Shown here: piece after piece, positions 53,220 to 60,848 of the stretch
Numbering within the stretch: the stretch's first letter is position 1
How the letters are laid out: every line of letters starts with the position of its first letter
Assembly (NCBI GenBank): GCA_016124655.1
Contig: WGNI01000014.1
Span: forward strand, 1 to 63,462
Direction of reading: 5' to 3'
Source: Alphaproteobacteria bacterium
Lineage (GTDB): Bacteria > Pseudomonadota > Alphaproteobacteria > Caulobacterales > Aquidulcibacteraceae
DNA: 63,462 bases
Notes under the pieces: model-generated
The model's database searches: none
Seen by the model: the letters and a program-made list of their open reading frames with translations, nothing else
Told to the model about the DNA's origin: nothing
Position numbers and translations under genes: made by a program

Positions 53220-54119
53220 ATGCTTGCGGATTGGCGCGCTTGGTTTCTTCAATCCTTTATCACGGAGTCCGCAACCGCGCCCGCCCGTGCGGCATTTACC
53301 CATGACGCAACGCTGCTCGCCTATTCCATGGCGCTCGGCGTGCTTGGAACCTATGCATCGTTGGAGCTCTGCGCGCGCGCCAAGGATCGCCGCATCCTTG
53401 CGGCCTGGCCGTGGTTGTTCGCAAGCGGTCTTCTGCTCGCATGCGCTGTTTGGGCCACCCACTTCGCCGGGATGATCGCGCTCGAAACGCCGCTGAAACG
53501 CGGCTTTGCGTGGACGCCGACCATCACGTCGGCAGCGTTTGCGCTGGTCTGCGGCGCGTTTGCGTTCACGCTGGGCGGCGTGCGGCCTGGACCCATTCGC
53601 ACTCTGGCGGTCGGCGCCGTGTTGGCCGCCGGCGCCATTGTCATGCACTATCTCGGCATGCGCGGACTATTGATTGACGCAGACATCGCCTACCGCGCAG
53701 ACATCGCCGCCGCCACCGCGGCGGGTGCGCTGATCTCCGCAGCCGCAGGCTACACGCTCGCGCATCGGCTGCGCCGGCACAGCCACCGCATCGTCGCGGC
53801 GTTCGCGATGGGCGCCGTGATCGCGGTGTTGCACTACGCCGATATGAGCGCCGTCATCATGACGGCCCGCCCGCTCTTCGCCCCGGAACTCACCCAGCCT
53901 CCGGCGGCGACTCTGACATTGGCTTTGTCCGCTATTCTCGGCGGACTGGTATTGGCGTCCCTGGCGGCGGTGCTCATCGATCTGCGCCGCGCGCCCGCGG
54001 GCGGCGCTCAGCTTTCGCCCGCTTCGGAGGACGACGTAATCGTCGTGCCTTCGCCCGGCGAAGGATTTTCCGAGTCCGATGGCATTGTGATCGCGCCATC
54101 GGCCTCCGCGCGGGATTGA
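53220..54119 (+). CDS. MHYT-domain-like integral membrane protein
   Basis: 299 residues with about seven hydrophobic segments. The MHYT signature repeats appear as WATHFAGMIAL near residue 78, VMHYLGMRGL near residue 140 and VLHYADMSAV near residue 200. MHYT domains are proposed to sense O2, NO or CO through copper. The C-terminal 60 residues are hydrophilic and acidic (ASEDDVIVVPSPGEG) without an output domain. The upstream neighbour is the PstS/OmpA fusion. The last 112 bases overlap a gene on the other strand. Confidence 0.8.
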   Translation: MLADWRAWFLQSFITESATAPARAAFTHDATLLAYSMALGVLGTYASLELCARAKDRRILAAWPWLFASGLLLACAVWATHFAGMIALETPLKRGFAWTPTITSAAFALVCGAFAFTLGGVRPGPIRTLAVGAVLAAGAIVMHYLGMRGLLIDADIAYRADIAAATAAGALISAAAGYTLAHRLRRHSHRIVAAFAMGAVIAVLHYADMSAVIMTARPLFAPELTQPPAATLTLALSAILGGLVLASLAAVLIDLRRAPAGGAQLSPASEDDVIVVPSPGEGFSESDGIVIAPSASARD

Positions 54120-54523
54120 TCTGCGACCCGCGGCGCAGGTTTTCCCGCGACCGCGATCGGCGCGCCAGCCGTCGGCGCAGCAAGTGGCGTCGCTGCGGGC
54201 GGCTGAACCGCCAGGGGCCCCGGCGCTAGTTCCGGTTCCGGCGCAACGACAATCGCAGGCGGCGCGGCCTCCGCACGAACCGCCGGCGCGACCGGTCGCG
54301 GGATCGCCGCCGCGTCCGGAACGACCGGCGCCGGCTCGAAAGAGAGAAGCGCCCAGCCCAAGCCGCCCGCAAGCGCCGCCGCCGCCCACAACGCCAGCAT
54401 CGGCGCGAGCGTGCGCGGCCGCTTCGGCTTGGTCTCGCGCGGCTCGGCGACGACGATCGGCCGGAACCGCCGCGCGCGCAAAACGCGCCGTGCCGCGATC
54501 CGCGTTGTGTCGTCGTCCATCAT
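54008..54523 (-). CDS. single-pass Pro/Ala-rich membrane protein
   Basis: 171 residues. A basic N-terminal region (RRVLRARRFRP) is followed by one transmembrane helix (MLALWAAAALAGGLGWALLS, residues 42-61), then about 85 residues rich in Ala and Pro, and a Ser/Glu-rich tail. Type II topology is likely. The C-terminus overlaps the opposite-strand MHYT gene by 112 bases, which is unusual; codon third positions are GC-rich on both strands here. No family recognised. Existence is less certain than its neighbours. Confidence 0.5.
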   Translation of the reverse strand: MMDDDTTRIAARRVLRARRFRPIVVAEPRETKPKRPRTLAPMLALWAAAALAGGLGWALLSFEPAPVVPDAAAIPRPVAPAVRAEAAPPAIVVAPEPELAPGPLAVQPPAATPLAAPTAGAPIAVAGKPAPRVADQSRAEADGAITMPSDSENPSPGEGTTITSSSEAGES

Positions 54524-54684
54524 CCAGCCCTTTATACACCGATTTCGCCCCGGCGCCGCGACTTCCCTTCACACACGATGCGACCGCGCGCGTGGAGCGA
54601 GTTTCGCCGGGTGCGCGTCGTGAACGCGCCAGGCCGGGAAAAAGTTCGCGCCGCCGTGAACGATTACCGCGCCGGACATGAGAA

Positions 54685-54714
54685 AGGGGCGCGAACCCTT
54701 CGGTCCGCGCCCCT
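54685..54714 (-). terminator. hairpin terminator of the small lipoprotein gene
   Basis: A 9-bp perfect stem (AGGGGCGCG / CGCGCCCCT) extended inward by three pairs around a CTTC loop. It starts 24 bases after the stop codon of the lipoprotein on the minus strand and is followed by TTTCTC. The T-run is short, but position and stem strength support a terminator. Confidence 0.7.
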
Positions 54715-54738
54715 GAAACGCTTTCCAAGTCACTTGGA

Positions 54739-55008
54739 TCAGGTGTTCGGATCGTCGTCCGTCGCGTGATCGACCGCGGTGGCGGCGTCGTTGGCGGCGC
54801 CTTCAACGGCTTCGCCCGCAGCAGCGGCGGCGCCGGCGGCGTCTTCCGCGGCGCCTTCGACGGCCGCGCCGGCTTCGCTTGCCGCTTCGCCGACTTGTTC
54901 GGTGACGGACTCAGCGTCCGCAGCGGTTTCTTCCGTGGTTTGCCCGCAAGCGGCGAGCCAACCGAGCATGGCCGCTGCAGCGGCAAACTTCAAAACGCGA
55001 GCTTTCAT
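54739..55008 (-). CDS. small Ala-rich lipoprotein
   Basis: 89 residues. MKARVLKFAAAAAMLGWLAA then CGQ: signal peptide with lipobox LAAC (Cys near residue 21). The remainder is Ala/Glu/Asp-rich in short repeats (EAASEAGAAVEGAAEDAA), likely one long helix resembling entericidin-associated or apolipoprotein-like proteins. AGGAGG precedes the ATG. Divergent from the curlin gene, with 327 bases between. Outer-membrane anchoring is inferred. Confidence 0.75.
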   Translation of the reverse strand: MKARVLKFAAAAAMLGWLAACGQTTEETAADAESVTEQVGEAASEAGAAVEGAAEDAAGAAAAAGEAVEGAANDAATAVDHATDDDPNT

Positions 55009-55335
55009 CCGAGGCCTCCTGGTTTCCCCGCACGGCACATTCCAGGCAAACTCCGCCGCGTCAACCCCCGGACCGCAACCTGGCATTGCGAGGTCCGCCC
55101 AAATCCGCGGGAAGCGCGCCCACAAACACGGGTCGCCCAAGCGCAAGCCGCGCACGCTCCGGCCGCGATGTGCTTACGCAAAGAAAGAACAATTTCCGGA
55201 GACGGGCCGGACAGATCGGCGCTGCAGTATGAGCGCGCCGTTCAAACGCCGCTCAGGCGCAAGCCGGCATCTTCGGCGCCGGTTCGACGCCGTTCAAGGC
55301 GTTGAACGCGGACAGTCAGTTGGGAGCACTCGCAC
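55009..55335. other. divergent intergenic region between lipoprotein and curlin genes
   Basis: 327 bases holding the promoters of the leftward lipoprotein and the rightward curlin operon. There is a small inverted repeat at 55,291-55,308. No gene is supported. No recognised CsgD-type box could be identified by eye. Confidence 0.45.
55291..55308 (+). promoter_or_regulatory. short hairpin in the curlin leader
   Basis: CGTTCAA, GGCG, TTGAACG form a 7-bp perfect stem with a 4-base loop, ending 27 bases before the curlin ATG and about 11 bases before the GGGAG ribosome site. It could fold in the mRNA leader; significance is not known. Confidence 0.3.
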
Positions 55336-55842
55336 ATGAAGAAACTTCTCACAGCCGTCGCGGCGCTGGCCCTGAGCGCCAGTCTCGGCGTCTCCACCGC
55401 GGCGGCGGAAAACCGCACGCGCATCAATCAATCCGGCTACGACAACGGCGCGGCCGCCGTGCAGAACGGAGACCGCAACGGCGCCGTCGTCGTGCAGGGC
55501 GGGCGCGGGCATTATTCGCGCGGCGTCCAGTCCGGCTACAACAATTATCTGCGCATGGATCAATACGGCACCCGCAACAGCGCCGCCACGACGCAGCGCG
55601 GCGAGAACAATTATTCCGTCACCGCGCAGGAAGGCCGCAGGCTTCGCTCCGATACGCTGCAGACCGGCTACGGCAACATCGCCGGGGTAGCGCAGATCGG
55701 CGATGGCCACACCGCCGTCACCGATCAGGACGGCGTCGACAACACCTCCGCGATCATTCAGTCCGGCAACGGGCAGAACGCGCAGGTGCGCCAATCCGGC
55801 GCCGGCAACATCTCCGTCGTGATTCAAGGCGGCTATGAATAA
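55336..55842 (+). CDS. curlin-repeat (CsgA-like) amyloid subunit
   Basis: 168 residues. A signal peptide (MKKLLTAVAALALSASLGVS) is followed by tandem units of about 20-23 residues with the curlin pattern of Gln/Asn and Gly: INQSGYDNGAAAVQNGDRNG, VVVQGGRGHYSRGVQSGYNN, DQYGTRNSAATTQRGENN, AIIQSGNGQNAQVRQSGAGN. No Cys. Such proteins assemble as extracellular amyloid fibres. It heads a set with a CsgH gene and another curlin; no csgE, csgF or csgG is in the window. Confidence 0.85.
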   Translation: MKKLLTAVAALALSASLGVSTAAAENRTRINQSGYDNGAAAVQNGDRNGAVVVQGGRGHYSRGVQSGYNNYLRMDQYGTRNSAATTQRGENNYSVTAQEGRRLRSDTLQTGYGNIAGVAQIGDGHTAVTDQDGVDNTSAIIQSGNGQNAQVRQSGAGNISVVIQGGYE

Positions 55843-55887
55843 GCGGCGCGGCGCGGAGGCCTGGAGCGCGTCAGCCAAAAGGCCCGT

Positions 55888-55904
55888 CCTGGACTTGATC
55901 CAGG
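55888..55904. repeat. REP-like palindrome
   Basis: CCTGGA, CTTGA, TCCAGG form a 6-bp stem with a 5-base loop, just after the curlin stop. CTGGACTTGATCCAGGA-type sequences are common extragenic repeats in alphaproteobacteria, so this may be one copy of a dispersed element; I found no second copy in this window. Confidence 0.35.
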
Positions 55905-55947
55905 ATGGAAACCGGTTTTGGCGAAACGACGCGCGAACTTGAGAACT

Positions 55948-55989
55948 CTAGATCATGGCCCGAAACAAATTCGAACGGCCATGATCTAG
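55948..55989 (+). terminator. 13-bp inverted repeat between curlin and csgH
   Basis: CTAGATCATGGCC and GGCCATGATCTAG are perfect complements separated by 16 bases that include a smaller CGA/TCG pair. It sits 105 bases after the curlin stop and 35 before csgH. Strand-wise it could partly end transcription or stabilise the upstream mRNA, giving more fibre subunit than chaperone. The lack of a T-run makes classical termination uncertain. Confidence 0.45.
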
Positions 55990-56024
55990 CGCCTCCGCGC
56001 TGAACGCCCGCTCTGGAGGACGTG

Positions 56025-56456
56025 ATGAACAAAGCGCTTACAGCTCTTGCTGCGGCTTTCGCGGCGGTCGCGTGCGCGGCGGCTGCAACGCCGTCTCCAC
56101 CAGCGACGCCGGCGCCGCTCGCGCCCGTCACGCAGGCTGTGTTTCAGCCTGCCCATGCGGACGCCGAACCCTTGGCGTGCGCGATTGAGGCCCGCAACAC
56201 CGCGCGCGGCGTCGAAGTCTCGGCTTACGTCACTGCGGCGCATCCATTTGACGGGGAGTTCGACTTCACCATCGCCAAGTCCGGCGCGGCGGGCGCATCC
56301 GACATTGTCCAGGGCGGCGAGATCTCGTTGGCGCCCGGCGAAAGCGATCGCATCGGCGTCGCGGAATTCAGCCTCGAGCGGCGCGCGCGCTTCCGCGCAA
56401 ATCTCGAAATCATCGGCGCCGATGGAGAAGTCTGCCGCGATGTCTTGCGCGGCTAA
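56025..56456 (+). CDS. csgH: curli chaperone CsgH
   Basis: 143 residues from ATG 56,025 (GGAGGA upstream). Signal peptide, then a Pro-rich spacer and a beta-sandwich: EPLACAIEARNTARGVEVSA near residue 47, DGEFDFTIAKSGAAG near residue 74, ISLAPGESDRIGVAEFSLE near residue 97 and a final strand with CRDVLRG. This matches the alphaproteobacterial CsgC-like family, which suppresses premature amyloid formation in the periplasm. Two Cys, one at the start of the domain and one near the end, may pair. It lies between two curlin genes. Confidence 0.85.
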   Translation: MNKALTALAAAFAAVACAAAATPSPPATPAPLAPVTQAVFQPAHADAEPLACAIEARNTARGVEVSAYVTAAHPFDGEFDFTIAKSGAAGASDIVQGGEISLAPGESDRIGVAEFSLERRARFRANLEIIGADGEVCRDVLRG

Positions 56457-56477
56457 GACACAGACAGGGGATTTCCG

Positions 56478-56912
56478 ATGAAACGACTGCTTCTCAGCCT
56501 GGCGGCGTTGGCGGCGCTGACTGCCCCCGCCGCCGCCTATCCCGGCGCCGCACGCGTCACCCAGCAGGGAACCGACAACGCCGCCGCGATTGCGCAGAAC
56601 GGGCGCGGCAACGCCGCCGCTGTCACCCAACGCGGCGACGCCAATACTGGCCGGGTCGTGCAAGACGGCGCCGGCAACACGGCGGGCCTGTATCAAGCCG
56701 GGCGCGGCCATTATGGCGAGGTCGTTCAGGCCGGCGACAACAATACCGCATGCCTCATCCAGCGCGGCGCCAATCTCGACGCCTCGCTCGTGCAGAGCGG
56801 AAATAATCTTTCCGGCGGTTTCGTGCAGACGCGCCGCGGCGTCTATCAGGTTTCCCCGAGCGTGTGCAGCGCCTATGCCGGCCGCGGCGGGCATTGGGGC
56901 GCGGTGCGCTAA
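56478..56912 (+). CDS. curlin-repeat protein with two cysteines (CsgB-like or second subunit)
   Basis: 144 residues. Signal peptide (MKRLLLSLAALAALTAPAAA) then curlin units: RVTQQGTDNAAAIAQNGRGN, AAVTQRGDANTGRVVQDGAG, LYQAGRGHYGEVVQAGDNN and IQRGANLDASLVQSGNNL. Two Cys (TACLIQRG and PSVCSAYAG) are unusual in curlins and could form a disulfide. A role as nucleator or minor subunit is plausible. It follows csgH after 21 bases and overlaps the convergent ruvC end by 4. Confidence 0.8.
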   Translation: MKRLLLSLAALAALTAPAAAYPGAARVTQQGTDNAAAIAQNGRGNAAAVTQRGDANTGRVVQDGAGNTAGLYQAGRGHYGEVVQAGDNNTACLIQRGANLDASLVQSGNNLSGGFVQTRRGVYQVSPSVCSAYAGRGGHWGAVR

Positions 56913-57403
56913 CCCACTTTGCTGCGCCACGCCCCATGCGCGGCGTGGCACAGCGCACACGCCAAAGCGTCCGCTGCATCCGCTGTCACCGCGCCCGCCG
57001 CCGGCAGCAGCCGGCGCACCATGAACGCGACCTGATCCTTCTGCGCCTGCCCGTTGCCGACCAGCGCTTTCTTGATCGTCGCGGGCGCATACTCAGCGAC
57101 ATCGCGCCCCGTCCGCGCACACGCCGCCAAGGCCGCGCCGCGCGCCTGCCCGAGCGCCAGCGCTGCGCGCGCATTCGCGTTCACGTAGGTTTCCTCCATC
57201 GCAACATCGTGCGGTGCATGCTCAAGCGTGACGGCTTCGATGAGCGTGGAGAGCTCCGCCAAACGAAAAGCAAGGCTCGCGCTCGCGTCCGGCCGCACCA
57301 CGCCATGCGCCACGTGCGACAGCCGCGATCCGTCGGCGATGATGACGCCCCAGCCGCAGCGATTGAGGCCCGGATCGACGCCTAGAATGATGCGCGCGCT
57401 CAT
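56909..57403 (-). CDS. ruvC: Holliday junction resolvase RuvC
   Basis: 164 residues, the family length. The first acidic residue is in ILGVDPGLNRCGWGVI near residue 6, MEETYVNANARAALALGQAR near residue 69 gives the second Glu region, and the last catalytic segment is VTADAADALACALCHA near residue 139 with paired Asp. KKALVGNGQAQKDQVAFMV is the central motif. RuvC cuts Holliday junctions with RuvAB. ruvA and ruvB are not in the window. Confidence 0.95.
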   Translation of the reverse strand: MSARIILGVDPGLNRCGWGVIIADGSRLSHVAHGVVRPDASASLAFRLAELSTLIEAVTLEHAPHDVAMEETYVNANARAALALGQARGAALAACARTGRDVAEYAPATIKKALVGNGQAQKDQVAFMVRRLLPAAGAVTADAADALACALCHAAHGAWRSKVG

Positions 57404-57424
57404 GGCTCTTCTTGGCTGCGCAAA

Positions 57425-57441
57425 CTTAGCGAAACGCTAAG
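57425..57441 (-). terminator. hairpin terminator of the CHAT gene
   Basis: CTTAGCG, AAA, CGCTAAG: a 7-bp perfect stem with a 3-base loop, 8 bases after the CHAT stop codon on the minus strand, followed by TTTG. It separates the CHAT gene from ruvC. Confidence 0.6.
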
Positions 57442-57448
57442 AATCGCC

Positions 57449-59776
57449 TCACGCCCCATAATACACGAACGCGCCCCAATAATAGGGATGCGAGAACGGC
57501 CGTTGGTCCCGCTCTTCTCGGATCGCCGCCTGAAGATCGCGCGCCTGTGCGGCGCTCAACGCGCCGCGTTGCGCCTGATCTTGCACGAACGCCTCAAGCG
57601 ATGCGCGGTCGGCGTCGCGCAACCACAGCTGCGCATGACGCAAGGCCGCCGACGGTCGCTCCCCCGCGCCAATGTGCAGATCGTAGAACTTCCCCATCAG
57701 CAGCGTCGAGGACACGTCCGACACCTGCCACAAGGATGCGATCACGCCCGCCGCGCCAGCCTGCAGAAACCCTGTCGGCAGACCGATGAATTCATCGGGA
57801 TCGCGCGCGGCGTCGAACACGCCCGTCTCGCACGCCGACAACACGACGAGCCGTGGCGCGCCCAGCGCGGTTTCGCTGGCGTAAAGATCGTTCAGCGTCA
57901 GATGGACGCCCGCGCCCAGTTCCAGCCACGACTGGCGCGGGGCGGCAGGCTCGAACGCGCCATGGGTTGCGAAATGCCAATAGGACGCGCCACGCAACGC
58001 CTGCAGGATCTCGACCTTCGACGCAGCTGGCGGAATTGTTCGCGCCCCGCCGAACGCGCGTCGCGCCATCGACAATTCGCTGTCGACGAACGCCAGCCCG
58101 GACGCCTCCGCGGTCGGCGCGAACGCCGCAAGACTGGGCGCCCGCCGCATCACCGCGCGCACACGCAGCGCGTCATACACAGAAAGGCTCGGCACGAATG
58201 CGATCTCGAAATCGTCCATCAGCGCCCGGCCAGTGCGCGGATCGCGCAACAGGCTGATCGGCAGCATGCTCGATGCGCCGTCGGGCAGGATCAAGAGCCG
58301 CTGGCCGGGCTGCGCGCGCGCCATCACCGCCGCTTCCCGCAGCAGCACGCCCCATGTCGGCTCGAACGCCGCGCGAAAATTATCGATCGCCGCAACAAAA
58401 TCGCCGCCCGCATAATCGCGCATCCACGCGCGCGCCGACGTGTTCACCGTCGCCTGCACGAAGCGATCCAGGCCCTGCGTCGCATCCATCTGATCGAAAT
58501 CGCCCATCGCCTCCATGGCGCGCCGATGCTCCCGGCGCGATCCGCTCTGCAGGGCCTGCATATTGGCGAAATAGGTTGCAGCGTCGCGGCCGAACATGGC
58601 GCTGAGCAGCGCATTGGAAAGCTCCGGCGTCATCGCTGTATCGCCGACGCCATTGACTGGCTTGGCCGCCACCGCCCCCGACTGCGCGGAAATCATCATC
58701 ATGCCCAGCACCGGCTCCTGCAGCGCGCCGGCCGTGAACTGCGGCTGGGGACGCGCGTCGATCAAGATGTCGAACACATCGGCATAGGCGCGCCACAGCG
58801 TCTGATCTGCGCGCAGCTGCGCAGGGTTCTGCGCCGCGCTCACCCGCTCGTCGGCGAGCGCGCGCAACGCCCGTACGCGCCGCGCATCCGCCTCAGGCAG
58901 CGCGAACGAGTCCAGCGCCAATGATGCGGAAAGGAATTTCGCGCGCATGTCCTCCAGCGAATCCACCAGCCCGGCGCCGCTGGTCATCGCGCTCAGCTCC
59001 GGCGACGCGTTGAGCATGTCCGCGTAACCGCCGCCCATCAGCTCGAACTGCGCGCGCATCATCAGCATCTGATACGGCGCCGCGCGCATCATGCGGCGCA
59101 AGCGCGTGTCTCGCCCAACCTGATCGCCCGACATCATCTCCATCGGACACGCCGGCGACAGCGCTTCATACCGTGCCGTCGCTTCGCCGGTGAAATCGCC
59201 TTCGTCCAGGACCATGCCCGGCGCGAACAACGCCTGCATGCAGCGCAGCTGCAGATAGCGAAACGGATCGGCCTCCTTGGTGAAGACGCTCAGCGCCAGG
59301 TCCGCCGACTCCCGGCTCGCCGCGGCGTTCACGGTCGCGCCATCGCTCGTGGTTTCCAGAAGCCATTGCGACCGGATCTGGTGCGCGCGCGCCCATTCGA
59401 ACGGCGCGTTCTCCCTGGTGAGCGTGCGCAGAGCCTCGTCCAGCGTCGCGAACGAAGCCCGCGACCAGGGCGTGCCCTGGTCCTGCCCTTCCGCCTCGAG
59501 CGCCAGCGCGAGCGAAATGTGCAGATTGCCGCGCAGGATCGGGTCGGCGCGCGCCGCCGGACTGCGCAACGCCCCACGGATGCGCGAAATGAGCACAGCG
59601 GCGTCGGGTGCATCCGGCTGCAACGCTGCTTCGTAACCCGACAGCGCCTCGGCTTCCGCGCGCAACCGCGCCGCCTGCGCCTGCGCCGCATTCTGCGCCA
59701 GCGCGTCAAATCCAAATGCGACCGCAATCGCGCATGCTGCAACAAACACAAGCGGACGCCAGCGCACCATCGTCAT
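57449..59776 (-). CDS. secreted CHAT-domain protein
   Basis: 775 residues. A signal peptide (PLVFVAACAIAVAFGFDALA) is followed by about 430 residues of helical, partly repeat-like sequence. The CHAT (caspase-like) domain occupies the C-terminal 300 residues: ILPDGASSMLPISLL, catalytic His in YWHFATHGAFE (residue 605) and catalytic Cys in VVLSACETGVFD (residue 649), then GLPTGFLQAGAAGVIASLWQ and HPYYWGAFVYYGA. The dyad is intact. GGGAGG precedes the ATG. CHAT proteases cut after specific residues; target unknown. The gene follows a C13-peptidase gene in the same orientation. Confidence 0.87.
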   Translation of the reverse strand: MTMVRWRPLVFVAACAIAVAFGFDALAQNAAQAQAARLRAEAEALSGYEAALQPDAPDAAVLISRIRGALRSPAARADPILRGNLHISLALALEAEGQDQGTPWSRASFATLDEALRTLTRENAPFEWARAHQIRSQWLLETTSDGATVNAAASRESADLALSVFTKEADPFRYLQLRCMQALFAPGMVLDEGDFTGEATARYEALSPACPMEMMSGDQVGRDTRLRRMMRAAPYQMLMMRAQFELMGGGYADMLNASPELSAMTSGAGLVDSLEDMRAKFLSASLALDSFALPEADARRVRALRALADERVSAAQNPAQLRADQTLWRAYADVFDILIDARPQPQFTAGALQEPVLGMMMISAQSGAVAAKPVNGVGDTAMTPELSNALLSAMFGRDAATYFANMQALQSGSRREHRRAMEAMGDFDQMDATQGLDRFVQATVNTSARAWMRDYAGGDFVAAIDNFRAAFEPTWGVLLREAAVMARAQPGQRLLILPDGASSMLPISLLRDPRTGRALMDDFEIAFVPSLSVYDALRVRAVMRRAPSLAAFAPTAEASGLAFVDSELSMARRAFGGARTIPPAASKVEILQALRGASYWHFATHGAFEPAAPRQSWLELGAGVHLTLNDLYASETALGAPRLVVLSACETGVFDAARDPDEFIGLPTGFLQAGAAGVIASLWQVSDVSSTLLMGKFYDLHIGAGERPSAALRHAQLWLRDADRASLEAFVQDQAQRGALSAAQARDLQAAIREERDQRPFSHPYYWGAFVYYGA

Positions 59777-59847
59777 GACGCAACGCCTCCCAAGGCAGCA
59801 GCGCGCATCATTTCCCAGGACGTGCGAACGTCAAGCTGTGACGCACG

Positions 59848-60735
59848 TCACCGCGCGCGCGCTTGCCGCTCCACGCGGCGCAACAGATCGTGCGCCACCG
59901 CGCCGACATAACGCTGCGGATTGGACGGCGTGAAATTGCGCTGACCTTCCCACTGGCTGATCAGCGTCTGCGCCTCGTCGAACGCCTGCACCAAAGGCGC
60001 GCCGCCGCGCACCGCGTGATTGAAATAAGCGTCGCCGAAGAAGGTCCATTCATTTTCCGGCTGGCATCCAAACGACGTCCGGTCCGAGGCCGCCGCCGTC
60101 AGCACGATCGTGCGATCGCCCACCAGGGGCGCAACGAACGCGCCGGAATAGCAGGCCGAAACAATCACCACGCGATTGCGAATTCCCGCATCATTCAACG
60201 CATCGCGCAAATGCGGCGCCCGCATCGCCGCGCTCATCCGGTTCTGATCGCGAATGGCGATCGAGCCGTCCGGACTGCCGTGCGAGGTCATGAAAACGAC
60301 CACGAGATCTTCGTCCGCGTCGATCACCCGCCCCAATTGTCCCAGCGCCAGCGCCAGATTGTAGGGCGAGGCGGCGGGATAGCGCGGCCCGCCGACCGGC
60401 CCGCCATTGGTCAGCACCAGCGTGCGCCCTTCCGCGCCGAGATGCCCCGCGAGAATGGCCGCCGCCTGGCTGGCCTCGCTTTCGAACACCGGATCGCTCC
60501 AGAACCCGACCGTGAGCACGTACGCGTCCGCGACGCCCGGGCGTTGCGGCTGCAATCCGGCCAGCGCCTGGCCCATCAGCGCTTCCTGGCGCAGCGCCTC
60601 GCTGGGCGAGAGCGCGATCTCCATCGCGCCGAACTGGCCACGGAACGGGTCGCGCGCCGCCTGGGCGTGCGCGACGCCCGCGCTTAGCGCCAGCGCCGCC
60701 GCCAGGACTGCCGCCCATCGCGCAAGACGTCTCAT
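59848..60735 (-). CDS. C13-family (legumain-like) cysteine peptidase, secreted
   Basis: 295 residues from ATG 60,735. Signal peptide to AHA-Q, then a caspase-hemoglobinase fold: TLVLTNGGPVGGPRYPAAS near residue 105, catalytic His in VVVFMTSHGSPDGSIAI (residue 152) and catalytic Cys in VVIVSACYSGAFVAPL (residue 195). FGCQPENEWTFFGDAYFNHA follows. This is the peptidase C13 domain found in bacterial GPI-transamidase-like and legumain-like proteins. It lies 71 bases upstream of the CHAT gene, so co-expression is likely. Substrate unknown. Confidence 0.85.
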   Translation of the reverse strand: MRRLARWAAVLAAALALSAGVAHAQAARDPFRGQFGAMEIALSPSEALRQEALMGQALAGLQPQRPGVADAYVLTVGFWSDPVFESEASQAAAILAGHLGAEGRTLVLTNGGPVGGPRYPAASPYNLALALGQLGRVIDADEDLVVVFMTSHGSPDGSIAIRDQNRMSAAMRAPHLRDALNDAGIRNRVVIVSACYSGAFVAPLVGDRTIVLTAAASDRTSFGCQPENEWTFFGDAYFNHAVRGGAPLVQAFDEAQTLISQWEGQRNFTPSNPQRYVGAVAHDLLRRVERQARAR

Positions 60736-60848
60736 GCCCTCTCTCCGTGCATGCCCCACCTTCGCCCCCGGGCCGCGCCCGCGCAACCCACGCGCCTGCG
60801 CCTTGAGCGGCGTGGCGCGCGCCGCGCTGGATTTGCTAAGACGGCAAG

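Noticed and set aside
57488..58924. 478-codon open frame opposite the CHAT gene
   Set aside because: Arg-rich low-information sequence; the minus strand holds an intact CHAT dyad and signal peptide.
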